DNA of 64,000 nt, from NCBI RefSeq assembly GCF_014204545.1, contig NZ_JACHLJ010000004.1, forward strand, positions 83,933-147,932, given 5' to 3'. A program made the position numbers and the translations under genes. Each line of letters starts with the position of its first letter. The stretch's first letter is position 1. This document shows positions 43,690 through 53,009 of the stretch, in pieces. This DNA comes from Brevundimonas vesicularis. Its GTDB lineage: Bacteria; Pseudomonadota; Alphaproteobacteria; Caulobacterales; Caulobacteraceae. The notes beneath the pieces are model-generated. The model was not told where the DNA came from, made no database searches, and saw nothing but the letters and a program-made list of their open reading frames with translations.

Positions 43690-44140
43690 GCAGTTCCTTC
43701 AGCCCCGTTTCCCATCGGCCTACGCCGGAAACGGTCGCAAGGCGGCCGTCGCCCTGTTCGGAGATTTCGATGATCAGCTGGTCCGCTCCTAGGAACCGGC
43801 CGGGATCGTCGCCAAGACGCTCGGGCCATTCGATCACGGCGCACCCTTCGTCCAGCGCGTCGTCCAGGCCGATCTCGAACGCCTCTTCCGGTCGGGTCAG
43901 GCGATAGAGGTCGAAATGGGCGACGGGCGGGTCGCTTTCGTAGAATTGGACCAGGGTGAAGGTCGGGCTGGGTACGTCCTCGTCCGGCGTGGTCAGGGCC
44001 CGGATCAGGCCGCGCGCCAGGGTCGACTTGCCCATGCCCAGCGGTCCGTAGAGCAGCAGACTGTCGCCCGGCGCCAGCAGCGGGGCGATGGCCTGGCCCA
44101 GTAAGGTGGTGGCCTCGGCGTCGGGCAGGGCGATCTTCAT
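43682..44140 (-). CDS. tsaE: tRNA threonylcarbamoyladenosine biosynthesis ATPase TsaE
   Basis: 152 residues. The P-loop is GPLGMGKST (32-40), followed by SPTFTLVQFYES, VAHFDLYRL and VIEWPERLG, all typical of TsaE. It works with TsaB and TsaD to make t6A37 in ANN-decoding tRNAs. Its ATG overlaps the upstream acyltransferase stop. Confidence 0.93.
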   Translation of the reverse strand: MKIALPDAEATTLLGQAIAPLLAPGDSLLLYGPLGMGKSTLARGLIRALTTPDEDVPSPTFTLVQFYESDPPVAHFDLYRLTRPEEAFEIGLDDALDEGCAVIEWPERLGDDPGRFLGADQLIIEISEQGDGRLATVSGVGRWETGLKELHV

Positions 44141-44991
44141 GGAAACACCGCGTTTTGGTCGGCGGCCAGGGTGCGCTCGGTGAAGTTTTTCAGCGCCTCG
44201 GTGGCCTTGGCGGCGTCGATGTCCAGCCGGTCAGCGGGAATGGGCAGGCCGACATCGACGCCGAACGGCTTGCCTTTCTTGTTCAGCAACTCATGGAACA
44301 GGGTCACGTCGCGCAGCTCCTGCGAGACCTTGTCGAACAGGTGAAACAGCCGGCTGTAGGGGCCGGTGACATGCATGGGGATCACCGGCGCATCGTATTT
44401 GCGCGCCATCGAGGCGGCGGTCGGCGCCCATTCGGGATCGGTCAGGACGCCGTTTTTCTCGCGCGCCAAGCGGCCGGCGGGGAACATGACGACGCAGCGT
44501 TCGGCCTCGAACGCCTCCTTGGCGGCGTTCAGGGTGGCGCGGGTCTTTTCGCGGGTGCGTTTGTCGTGGACCCATTCGACGGGGATGATGGTCTCGTCCA
44601 ATCGCGGCGAGACGCGGATGGCGTCGGCGTTGGCGAAGAAAATCATGTCGCTGCGCCGCTGTTTGATCGCGTCGAATACCGCCACACCGTCGGCGATGCC
44701 GGTGGGGTGGTTGCACACGACGACGCAGCGGCCGGTCGCGGGCAGGCGCTCCAGATCCGTCGTCGTCACCTTCAGCCTCAGCAGGTCCGAGACAAAATCG
44801 AAGGTCTCGGTCCCCGACAGGTCGCGGATGGCGTCGGCCATTCGCACCGCCGCCCCATAGCCCAGCACGCCGTAAAGCGCCGGCCGCACGACCGGCCACA
44901 GCGGCGAACTGGTCAGGCGCGGCGCGCGTTCGGCGATCAGCACATCGACGATGTGGGGCTGACGGCGGGCGGGAAGGGTGGCGGCGATCAT
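44137..44991 (-). CDS. Lysophospholipid/glycerol acyltransferase family protein
   Basis: 284 residues, PlsC-like. The HX4D motif is NHPTGIADG (about residue 91) and the FPEGTR position reads FPAGRLAR (about residue 170), a variant seen in hemolysin/OlsA-type acyltransferases. The substrate is unknown; glycerophospholipid or ornithine-lipid acylation are candidates. First gene of the acyltransferase-tsaE-amgK-murU-addB-addA run, divergent from the S9 peptidase. Confidence 0.78.
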   Translation of the reverse strand: MIAATLPARRQPHIVDVLIAERAPRLTSSPLWPVVRPALYGVLGYGAAVRMADAIRDLSGTETFDFVSDLLRLKVTTTDLERLPATGRCVVVCNHPTGIADGVAVFDAIKQRRSDMIFFANADAIRVSPRLDETIIPVEWVHDKRTREKTRATLNAAKEAFEAERCVVMFPAGRLAREKNGVLTDPEWAPTAASMARKYDAPVIPMHVTGPYSRLFHLFDKVSQELRDVTLFHELLNKKGKPFGVDVGLPIPADRLDIDAAKATEALKNFTERTLAADQNAVFP

Positions 44992-45106
44992 GAAAGATCG
45001 CTTGTCGCCGGTTAGGTCGGAGGGGGCAAGATGCGCGGCGTCGTGGACGCTTGGCGATCGGGCGAGCGACCCCTATCACTGTCGAAAAGCTGTGGGGAAT
45101 GAAGAC

Positions 45107-47197
45107 ATGACGCGTTCACGCTGGATGGCGGCGGTCGCCTTTGGAAGCCTGATCCTAGCCGCCGCGCCCAGTCTGGCGCAGCAGGCCTCGTCCGCGCCGG
45201 CCGCCGCCGCCACCCCCGCCGCCCAGACGCCCGCATCGCGCGGCCTGTCGCTGAAAGATTTGGCGATGATGGAGCGGGTCAGCGAGCCGCGCGTCTCGCC
45301 GGACGGCCGCCAGATCCTCTATGCCGTGCGCACCACCGACTGGGACGGCAACAAGGGCGCCAACGGCCTGTGGCTGGCGGACGTGTCGGGCGGCGAGCCG
45401 CGCAAGTTGGCGATCTCGGAAGGCGGCGCCTCGGGCGCGCGCTGGGCGCCAGATGGAGGGGCCATCTATTTCCTGTCGTCGCGGGGCGGATCGAACCAGG
45501 TCTGGCGCACGGATGCGGCCGGGATGGCGGCGGCCCAGGTGACGACCCTGCCTTTCGACGTGTCGGGCTTCCGCATCGCGCCGGATGGCAAGTCGCTGGT
45601 CCTGACCGTCTCGGTCTTCGTCGATTGCGACACCCTGGCCTGCACCAAGGCGCGGCTGGATGCCCGGGGCAAGTCGACGCTCCAGACCTATGACCGTCTG
45701 CCGCTGCGCGACTTCGACCACTGGGTCGATACGCGCCGCACCCATCTGTTCGTCCAACCGCTGAACGGGTCTGGTTTGAGCGGCGGCGAACCGCGCGATC
45801 TGCTGGCGGGTCTGGACGCCGATGTCTCGGCCGGCGATTCCAGTTTCGACATTTCGCCGGACGGCCGGACCCTTGTTTACGGCACGCAGACGCAAGGGGC
45901 GGGCGAAGCCTTTACCAGCAATAGCGACGTCTTCCGAATGGCGCTCGACGGCGGAACGCCGGTCAATCTGACCGAGGCGAACAAGGGATCGGACGGCAAT
46001 CCGGTCTTCTCTCCGAACGGTCGCCAACTGGCTTGGCTGTCGGCGCCGCGCGAGAACGTCGGCGGGGATCAGGCGGCGGTCTGGGTGGCTGACGCCGACG
46101 GCTCCGGCGCAAGGAAACTGACCGACTGGGATCGCGGCGCGGGCGGCCTGCAATGGCGCACCGACGGCCGGTCGCTGCTGGTCTCGGCGGCGGACGAGGG
46201 TCAGAACCGGCTGTTCTCCGTCGACGCCCGCAACGGCCGGATCACGCCCCTGACCGGAAACGGCACGGTCGGCGCCTATGAGGAGAAGGCCGGGGTCCTG
46301 GCCTATGCCCACGAAAGCTTCGTCGCCCCGACCCAGATCTTCGTGCACACGCGCGGCGAACCCCGCCAGATCAGCCGCCAGAACGCCGAGGTGCTGGCGC
46401 AGCTGGACCTGCCCAAGGGCGAGGCCTTCACCTTCGCCGGCTGGAACAATGAGCCGGTGCAGGGCTGGGTGTTCAAGCCGGCGGGCGCGGTCGAGGGGCG
46501 GCGCTATCCGGCGGTCTATCTGATCCACGGCGGGCCGAAATCGCCTTGGACCGAGAACTGGTCCTATCGCTGGAATCCGCAGGTCTATACGACGGCGGGC
46601 TATGCGGTGGTGATGATCAACTTCCACGGCTCGCCCGGTTATGGCCAGGCCTTCACCGACGCGATCAACGACCACTGGGGCGACCGGCCGCTGGAGGATC
46701 TGGAGAAGGGCTGGGCGGCGGCGCTGGCGAACAAATCGTGGATCGATGGCGACCGAGCCTGTGCGCTGGGCGCCTCCTACGGCGGCTATATGGTCAATAT
46801 GATCGCGGGCAAGTGGAACGGGCCGTGGCGCTGCCTGGTCAACCATGCTGGGGTATTCGACGTGCCGCAACTGATGAACGCCATGGATATCGGCAACTTT
46901 ATCTGGGAGTTCGGCGGACCGAGCTGGGAGCGCAAGGCCGTCTATGACGCCTTCAACCCTGAGACCTACGTCGGCGACTGGAAGAAGCCGATGCTGGTGC
47001 TGCATGGCTCCAAGGACTTCCGCGTGCCGATGGAGCAGGGGCTGGCGACCTTCTCGGCGCTTCAGCGTCAGGGCGTGCCCAGCCGCTTCGTCCATGTGCC
47101 GGACGAGAACCACTGGGTGCTGAAACCCCGCACCTGGGTCGACTGGCAGCAGGAAATCCTGGATTGGGTGGGTCGCTATACGGCGCCGGCGGGCTGA
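45107..47197 (+). CDS. S9 family prolyl oligopeptidase-like peptidase, copy 1
   Basis: 696 residues with a signal peptide ending SLAQQ (about residue 24). An N-terminal WD40/beta-propeller domain (repeated SPDGR, APDGG motifs) is followed by an alpha/beta-hydrolase domain. The catalytic serine is in ALGASYGGYMVN, the aspartate in LHGSKDFRVP and the histidine in VPDENHWVLK. It probably trims peptides in the periplasm. It closely resembles the next gene product, indicating tandem duplication. ATG at 45107 chosen to give the signal peptide. Confidence 0.88.
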   Translation: MTRSRWMAAVAFGSLILAAAPSLAQQASSAPAAAATPAAQTPASRGLSLKDLAMMERVSEPRVSPDGRQILYAVRTTDWDGNKGANGLWLADVSGGEPRKLAISEGGASGARWAPDGGAIYFLSSRGGSNQVWRTDAAGMAAAQVTTLPFDVSGFRIAPDGKSLVLTVSVFVDCDTLACTKARLDARGKSTLQTYDRLPLRDFDHWVDTRRTHLFVQPLNGSGLSGGEPRDLLAGLDADVSAGDSSFDISPDGRTLVYGTQTQGAGEAFTSNSDVFRMALDGGTPVNLTEANKGSDGNPVFSPNGRQLAWLSAPRENVGGDQAAVWVADADGSGARKLTDWDRGAGGLQWRTDGRSLLVSAADEGQNRLFSVDARNGRITPLTGNGTVGAYEEKAGVLAYAHESFVAPTQIFVHTRGEPRQISRQNAEVLAQLDLPKGEAFTFAGWNNEPVQGWVFKPAGAVEGRRYPAVYLIHGGPKSPWTENWSYRWNPQVYTTAGYAVVMINFHGSPGYGQAFTDAINDHWGDRPLEDLEKGWAAALANKSWIDGDRACALGASYGGYMVNMIAGKWNGPWRCLVNHAGVFDVPQLMNAMDIGNFIWEFGGPSWERKAVYDAFNPETYVGDWKKPMLVLHGSKDFRVPMEQGLATFSALQRQGVPSRFVHVPDENHWVLKPRTWVDWQQEILDWVGRYTAPAG

Positions 47198-47266
47198 GCG
47201 ACCCATTGACGCGCCTCGGCAGGGTGCTACGCCTCGCGGCCAGAAAGCTTCGCGAGGAAGATCTTG

Positions 47267-49378
47267 ATGCGTCACCGTTCCCTTCTGTCCGCCGCCTGCG
47301 CGGCTGTTGCGCTGATGAGCGCCGCGCCTGCCCTGGCCCAAATGCCGCCCGCGCCGGCTCCGGCCGCGCCCGCGACGCCTGACGCCTTCACCTATCAGGA
47401 CATGATCTCGGCCAACCGGTTAGGCGATCCGCAGGTGTCGCCGGACGGCCGCTATGTCGTCTATTCGGTCACGACCACCGATGTTCAGGCCAACAGCCGC
47501 GCCGGCAGCCTGTGGATCCTGGACCTGAGCGCGCCGGACACGGCCCCGCGCCGCCTGGCCATCTCGGATCAGGGCGCCAACACCGCGCGCTGGGGCGGGG
47601 ACGGCAATCTGTACTTCCTGTCGGGCAAGTCGGGCGCGAGCCAGGTCTGGCGTGTGGCCTCGCCCACGTCGGCGCCGGTTCAGGTGACGAACCTGCCGAC
47701 CGACGTCAACGCCTATCGGATCAGCCCGTCGGGCGACAAGGTGGCGGTGTCGCTGGCCGTCTATCCCAATGCGGCCGACCTGAACGCCTCGGTCCAGCAG
47801 GGCAAGGCCATCGCCGAGCAGAAGACGACGGGCCAGGTCTATGACCGCATTTTCGTGCGTCACTGGGACACCTGGAACGACCACACCCAGAACCACCTGT
47901 TCGTCCAGTCGATCGGCCGCGACGGCAAGGCCACGGGCACGCCGACCTGGATCACCAAGGGCTTTGACGGCGACACGCCCTCCAAGCCCTTCGGCGACGA
48001 AAGCGAGTTCGTCTTCACGCCGGCGGGCGACGCCGTGGTCTTCTCCGCCCGTCTCGCCGGTCAGACCGAGCCGTGGAGCACAAACTTCGACCTGTGGAAG
48101 ACCAACGGCCTGTCGGGCGACGGCACCTTCACCAACCTGACCGACGGCAACGACGCCTGGGACACCGGCCCGGTCTTCTCGCCGGACGGACGGACCCTGG
48201 CTTATCGCGCCATGGCGCGGCCGGGCTTCGAGGCCGATCGCTATCAGATCGTGCTGATGGACGTCGAAACGGGCCCGAAGCGCGAGATCGCCTCGAACTG
48301 GGATCGCTCGGCCGACACGCTGCAATGGTCGCGCGACGGCCAGACGCTGTACACGACGGCGGGCGACGTTGGTTCGACCAAGCTGTTTTCGGTGGATACG
48401 CGCAACGGCGTGGTCACGCCGATCACGGGCGCGGGCCACGTCTCGGCCTTCCAACAGACGCCCTCGGGCTTCGTCTTCGCCCAGGACAGCCTGCGCGAGC
48501 CGGGCGACCTGTATTTCAAGACCTATCTGGGTCGGGAAATGGCGCGCCGACTGACGCAGTCCAATCCCGCCTTCGCCGCCAAACAGTTCGGCGAGTATGA
48601 GCAGTTTAGCTTCGCCGGCTGGAACAACGAGACGGTCCACGGCTATGTCATCAAGCCGGCCGGCTATGTCGAGGGTCGCAAATATCCGGTCGCCTTCCTG
48701 ATCCACGGCGGGCCGCAGGGCTCGTTCGGGGACGGCTGGTCCTATCGCTGGAACCCCGAGACCTACGCCGGCGCGGGCTATGCGGTGGTGATGATCGATT
48801 TCCACGGCTCCACCGGCTACGGCCAGGCCTTCACTGACGCGATCAGCCAGCATTGGGGCGACCGCCCTCTGGAAGACCTGCAGAAGGGCTGGGCGGCGGC
48901 TCAGGCGAAATACAGCTTCCTGGACGGCGACAACGCCTGTGCGCTGGGCGCCTCCTATGGCGGCTATATGATCAACTGGATCGCCGGCAACTGGTCCAAT
49001 GAATTCAAGTGCCTGGTGAACCACGACGGCGTCTTCGACACCTTCGGCATGGGCTATTCGACCGAAGAGCTGTGGTTCACCGAATGGGAATACGGCGGCA
49101 CGCCGTGGGACAAGCCGGAGGGCTATCAGAAGTTCAACCCGGCCAACCACGTCGACAACTGGAAGACGCCGATGCTGGTGGTTCAGGGCGACCGCGACTT
49201 CCGCATCCCGACCGCCCAAGGCCTGTCGACCTTCACCGCCCTGCAACGGCGCGGCATCGACAGCCGTCTGATCGTCTTCCCCAACGAAAACCACTGGGTG
49301 CTGAAGCCGGCCAACAGCCTGCAATGGCACAATGAGGTGTTCGGCTGGCTGAACAAATATCTGACGCCGGATCAATAG
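47267..49378 (+). CDS. S9 family prolyl oligopeptidase-like peptidase, copy 2
   Basis: 703 residues with a signal peptide (MRHRSLLSAACAAVALMSAA). The architecture is as in copy 1: beta-propeller then hydrolase with ALGASYGGYMIN, the acidic residue in VQGDRDFRIP and the histidine in FPNENHWVLK. GDRPLEDLQKGWAAAQ parallels GDRPLEDLEKGWAAAL of copy 1. ATG at 47267 with a GAGGAAG site upstream, one codon inside a TTG. A hairpin terminator follows. Confidence 0.88.
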   Translation: MRHRSLLSAACAAVALMSAAPALAQMPPAPAPAAPATPDAFTYQDMISANRLGDPQVSPDGRYVVYSVTTTDVQANSRAGSLWILDLSAPDTAPRRLAISDQGANTARWGGDGNLYFLSGKSGASQVWRVASPTSAPVQVTNLPTDVNAYRISPSGDKVAVSLAVYPNAADLNASVQQGKAIAEQKTTGQVYDRIFVRHWDTWNDHTQNHLFVQSIGRDGKATGTPTWITKGFDGDTPSKPFGDESEFVFTPAGDAVVFSARLAGQTEPWSTNFDLWKTNGLSGDGTFTNLTDGNDAWDTGPVFSPDGRTLAYRAMARPGFEADRYQIVLMDVETGPKREIASNWDRSADTLQWSRDGQTLYTTAGDVGSTKLFSVDTRNGVVTPITGAGHVSAFQQTPSGFVFAQDSLREPGDLYFKTYLGREMARRLTQSNPAFAAKQFGEYEQFSFAGWNNETVHGYVIKPAGYVEGRKYPVAFLIHGGPQGSFGDGWSYRWNPETYAGAGYAVVMIDFHGSTGYGQAFTDAISQHWGDRPLEDLQKGWAAAQAKYSFLDGDNACALGASYGGYMINWIAGNWSNEFKCLVNHDGVFDTFGMGYSTEELWFTEWEYGGTPWDKPEGYQKFNPANHVDNWKTPMLVVQGDRDFRIPTAQGLSTFTALQRRGIDSRLIVFPNENHWVLKPANSLQWHNEVFGWLNKYLTPDQ

Positions 49379-49403
49379 AGGCGGGTTAGTCCTAACACGA
49401 AAA

Positions 49404-49431
49404 GGGGGCGCAGCCGCGAGGCCGCGCCCCC
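49404..49431 (+). terminator. Hairpin terminator after the second S9 peptidase gene
   Basis: An eight-base perfect stem GGGGGCGC/GCGCCCCC, extended by a flanking A-T pair, with a twelve-base loop and a T-containing tail. It also lies at the 3' end of the convergent small secreted-protein gene. Confidence 0.75.
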
Positions 49432-49455
49432 TGTCTTATGCTCAAGGTCTCTGGC

Positions 49456-49758
49456 TCAGAGCGACGCCCGCGTCTGTGCGGAGGCGACCAATCGATTGTA
49501 CTGATGCTCGGTCATGCAACGGGGCGTCGTCCAACGCTGGGCGTTCTGACGCGCGGCGACCACTTCTTGTGCAGTTACGAAAACCGGGGCTGCGCCAAAC
49601 TCTCGCTGATAGGCGCGGCGCGTGGCGATGTCGGTCTTGCATGCCATGACGGCCCGCGGCGTGGCGGGGCTGACGGGTTCACGCGGCTGGGCAAGGCTGG
49701 GAGACACAGCCGCGGCCATGGCGGTGATGATAAGGGCAGGCGTGAGAAAACGGGTCAT
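49456..49758 (-). CDS. Small secreted protein, unknown
   Basis: 100 residues from the ATG at 49758, which has GGAGG nine bases upstream; an ATG three codons earlier sits too close to that site. A signal peptide ends in SLAQ. The mature part has two cysteines, MACKTDI and PRCMTE, probably disulfide-linked. No family recognised. Confidence 0.6.
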   Translation of the reverse strand: MTRFLTPALIITAMAAAVSPSLAQPREPVSPATPRAVMACKTDIATRRAYQREFGAAPVFVTAQEVVAARQNAQRWTTPRCMTEHQYNRLVASAQTRASL

Positions 49759-49927
49759 CCGGGGCATCCTCCATGGCCTGAATTAAGATCAGGACTCTGA
49801 CGAAATATGCGCCTATCTGCGAGATTGTAAAGATTATGCGACAACTTCACGTCAGATCGAAGACACGCTGACCTTTCGGCTCCAAACCGGGGCTGGTGCG
49901 TTTCCTCTGGCTGACGGAGACGAGCGA

Positions 49928-51973
49928 TTGTCAAACCCACGGAATTGGCGGACTTTTCGGGCCGACCTGAATGAGCGGGCGTGGGCTCCGGCGGCCGTGC
50001 GTCTGCGCACCTGGCGCGACTGGGTGCGCGATAACGATCCCGTCTATGCGGCGGCTCGACGACCGGGGACGGCGGAAAAATGGGCGGCGGGCGTGGTGCT
50101 GGTCCTCGTGGCGGTCGTCGTTCTGTTTCTGGCCCTGTTCGACTGGAACATGCTGCGTGGACCCATCGGCCGCTGGGCCTCGGCCAAATACGAACGCGAA
50201 ATCGCCCTGACCGGCGATCTGGACGTCAATCTGTTCAGCTGGACGCCGTCCGCCGTGGTGCGGGGGCTGAAGATTGGCGGCCCGGACTGGGCGCGCGATC
50301 GCGACACGGCCGACGTCGATGAGGTCCAGGCCTCGGTTCGGCTGAGAAAGCTGCTGGCCGGGCAGGTGGAGATGCCCCTGCTGAGCTTCACTCGGCCCCG
50401 GGTCGTGCTGATCTCCACCAAGGACGGCCGCAAGAGCTGGCAGTTGAATCCGAACAAGCCCGACAACGGCGAAGGGCTGAACCTGCCGGTGATCCAGCAG
50501 CTGGTCATCAAGGACGGCCAGCTGATCTTTGAGGAACAGCGGCGCGGACTGACGCTGGAGGCGGCGGTCAATGCGCGCGAAGCATCCAGCGGCCAGGCCG
50601 GTTTCGTGCTGGACGGGCGCGGCGATGTGCGCGGCGCGCCCATGACCGTCAGGATCGAGGGCGGTCCCTTCATCAACATCCGGCGCGACCGTCCCTATCG
50701 GTTCGAGGCCGATGTGGCCGGGGCGGACTCGTCCCTGGTCGCCAAGGGGGCGATCACCCGACCGTTCGATCTGGGGCGGTTCGACGCGACCATGACGATC
50801 CAGGGACGCAATATGTCGGACCTGTATCTGCTGACCGGCGTCGCCCTGCCCAATACGCCGCCGTATCGGCTGTCGGGCGCGCTGAACCGCGATCGGCGGA
50901 CCTGGACCTTCAAGGATTTCGACGGACGCGTCGGCGCGTCCGATCTGTCGGGCGAGGTGAAGGTCCAGTCGGGCCAGCGGCTGCGCGTCGACGCGGACTT
51001 GACCTCGCGCCGTCTGGACATCGACGACCTGGCCGCTGTCCTGGGCGCGCGGACCCGGACCAATGCGGCAGGCACCGACACGGAGGCGCCGGTCGTGGTC
51101 GGCGGCAAGCTGCTGCCCGACGCCAAGCTGCAGACCGAACGACTGCAGACCATGGACGGCGCCCTGTCCTATCGGGCCGGATCGGTGAAGGCGAACGCCT
51201 TCGACGTGCGTCAGGTGAACCTGGGCGCCGACCTGAAGGACGGCATCCTGAAGCTGGATCCGATCAGCTTCGATTTCAACCGGGGAGCGCTGAACGGCAC
51301 GGCGAGGATCGATGCGACCAAGGATAGCCCCTACAGCACCGTCGATCTGCGTCTGGCCGGCTATCCGCTGGAATCCATCATCCCGGCGCGCAATGGCTCG
51401 GCGCCCGTCACCGGCAGGGCGCTGGGCCGGGCGAAGCTGGAGGGATCGGGGGCCTCGATCCACGACTTCGCCGCCGCGTCGAAAGGCTCGCTCAGCCTTG
51501 TGGTGCCGAACGGCAAGATGCGGGCGGCCTTCGCCGAACTGCTGGGCATCAACGCCAGCGCGGGGCTGCTGAAGCTATTGAGCGGAGACCAGTCCGAAAG
51601 CCAAATCCGCTGCGCCGTCGCCGACTTTAACGTCAGCGGCGGCACGGCGACCGCCCGAACCTTCGTCATCGACACCGATGTGGTGCTGGCCCAGGGCAAG
51701 GGCAGCATCAACCTGGGCGCCGAGACGATGAACCTGCGGATCGAGGGCGAATCCAAGAAGCCGCGGCTGTTGCGCCTTTGGGCGCCGATCACCGTCTCCG
51801 GCCCGCTGACCGCGCCCAAGGTCGGGGTCGATGTCGGTTCGGTGGTATCGCAGGGCGGCCTGGCGGGCCTGCTGGGCGCGGTCGTGGCGCCGGTGACGGC
51901 CCTGTTCGCCTTCGTTGATCCGGGCCTGGCCGAGGACGCCGACTGCGGCCGGCTGATCGCCAACGCCCGCTGA
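49928..51973 (+). CDS. AsmA family protein
   Basis: 681 residues, TTG start supported by GGAG eight bases upstream. An N-terminal cytoplasmic segment of ~50 residues precedes one membrane helix (about residues 53-75). The AsmA N-terminal region (LDVNLFSWTPSAVVRGLKIG) and a C-terminal AsmA-2 region (TARTFVIDTDVVLAQGKGSI) follow. AsmA-like proteins are thought to move phospholipids across the periplasm or affect outer-membrane assembly. Monocistronic. Confidence 0.88.
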   Translation: MSNPRNWRTFRADLNERAWAPAAVRLRTWRDWVRDNDPVYAAARRPGTAEKWAAGVVLVLVAVVVLFLALFDWNMLRGPIGRWASAKYEREIALTGDLDVNLFSWTPSAVVRGLKIGGPDWARDRDTADVDEVQASVRLRKLLAGQVEMPLLSFTRPRVVLISTKDGRKSWQLNPNKPDNGEGLNLPVIQQLVIKDGQLIFEEQRRGLTLEAAVNAREASSGQAGFVLDGRGDVRGAPMTVRIEGGPFINIRRDRPYRFEADVAGADSSLVAKGAITRPFDLGRFDATMTIQGRNMSDLYLLTGVALPNTPPYRLSGALNRDRRTWTFKDFDGRVGASDLSGEVKVQSGQRLRVDADLTSRRLDIDDLAAVLGARTRTNAAGTDTEAPVVVGGKLLPDAKLQTERLQTMDGALSYRAGSVKANAFDVRQVNLGADLKDGILKLDPISFDFNRGALNGTARIDATKDSPYSTVDLRLAGYPLESIIPARNGSAPVTGRALGRAKLEGSGASIHDFAAASKGSLSLVVPNGKMRAAFAELLGINASAGLLKLLSGDQSESQIRCAVADFNVSGGTATARTFVIDTDVVLAQGKGSINLGAETMNLRIEGESKKPRLLRLWAPITVSGPLTAPKVGVDVGSVVSQGGLAGLLGAVVAPVTALFAFVDPGLAEDADCGRLIANAR

Positions 51974-52034
51974 TCGTTCATGACGACGACCAATCCGGCG
52001 ATCCGAGCGTATTGTGGGTGATGGAGCCTTTTGC

Positions 52035-52886
52035 ATGACACGCCGTGGACTGTTTGCGCCTGCCCTTGGGCTTCTCGCCGCCGCCTGCTCGCCTCTGAGC
52101 CTGCTGAACACCCTGGGGCCGAGGGACGGCGGCGTGCGACGCGTCGCGCGCGACGTCCCCTATGGCGACGATCCGCGCCAGCAGATGGATCTCTATGCGC
52201 CGACCGCGCCGGGACCGTATCCAACCCTAGTCTTCTTCTATGGCGGCGGCTGGGATTCTGGCTCGCGCAGCCAGTATGGCTGGGCGGCGCAAGCCTTGGC
52301 GGCGCGTGGGTTTGTGGTCGCCCTGCCGGACTACCGCGTCGTGCCCCAGGTCGTCTTCCCGGCCTTTATCGAGGACGCCGCCGCCGCCACGGCCAAGGCG
52401 GCCGAGGTGGTCGGTCAGTACGGCGGCGATCCGGCGCGGCTCGGCGTACTGGGCCATTCGGCGGGCGCGCATCTGGCGATGATGATCGCCTTGGACCGAC
52501 GCTATATGGCCGCCGTCGGTCGGCCCGATCTGATCAAGGCGGCCGCAGGTCTCGCGGGCCCTTACGACTTCCTGCCGTTCGACGTGGCGGCGTCGCAGAA
52601 CGCCTTCGGCCGTGCGCCGGACCCGACCCTGACCCAGCCCGTGACCTTCGTCCGCGCCGACGCCCCGCCGATCTGGCTGGGCCACGGCACGGCCGACACG
52701 GTGGTCCACGACGAGGACACGGTCATTCTGGATCAGCGGATGCGCGCGGTTGGCGGGCGCTCGGAGGCCAAGCTCTATCCGGGTCTGGACCACGCCGACC
52801 TGATCGCGACCTTTTCGCCCCTGTTCCGCAAGAAGGCGACGGTGCTGGCCGATGTGACGGAGTTCTTCCACCGGCAGCTGGGCTGA
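52035..52886 (+). CDS. Alpha/beta hydrolase, probable lipoprotein
   Basis: 283 residues from the ATG at 52035. The N-terminus is a signal peptide with lipobox LAAAC (about C18). An esterase core follows: oxyanion region FFYGGGWDSGS, nucleophile GHSAGAHL (about S155), acid near GTADTV and histidine in GLDHADLI. BD-FAE/HSL-like. The substrate is unknown. It is the last host gene before the tRNA remnant and prophage. Confidence 0.8.
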   Translation: MTRRGLFAPALGLLAAACSPLSLLNTLGPRDGGVRRVARDVPYGDDPRQQMDLYAPTAPGPYPTLVFFYGGGWDSGSRSQYGWAAQALAARGFVVALPDYRVVPQVVFPAFIEDAAAATAKAAEVVGQYGGDPARLGVLGHSAGAHLAMMIALDRRYMAAVGRPDLIKAAAGLAGPYDFLPFDVAASQNAFGRAPDPTLTQPVTFVRADAPPIWLGHGTADTVVHDEDTVILDQRMRAVGGRSEAKLYPGLDHADLIATFSPLFRKKATVLADVTEFFHRQLG

Positions 52887-52898
52887 ACCGACGAAGAG

Positions 52899-52951
52899 TG
52901 GTGCGGGCGGCCGGGGTCGAACCGGCACTCCTTTCGGAACTGGATTTTGAG
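52899..52951 (-). other. Prophage attachment site: 3' half of a tRNA-Leu(CAA) gene
   Basis: Read on the minus strand, the segment ends in GCA-CCA, preceded by a T-arm with the loop TTCGACC and stem GCCGG/CCGGC, a long class II variable arm and the anticodon loop CTCAAAA. Upstream of the loop (52952 onward) the expected 5' half is missing and the anticodon stem does not pair properly. This is a broken tRNA, the standard att remnant left by integration at the anticodon loop. The intact copy should lie at the other prophage end. Confidence 0.8.
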
Positions 52952-53009
52952 TGCTGGGGTCCGACCGCATTTTCAATCGCTTACCTGAGTTGCGGCGCTC
53001 TCACGGCGC

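Noticed and set aside
45155..47341. A minus-strand open frame of 728 codons
   Set aside because: Antisense to the S9 peptidase gene; no domain or ribosome binding site, GC-skewed shadow.
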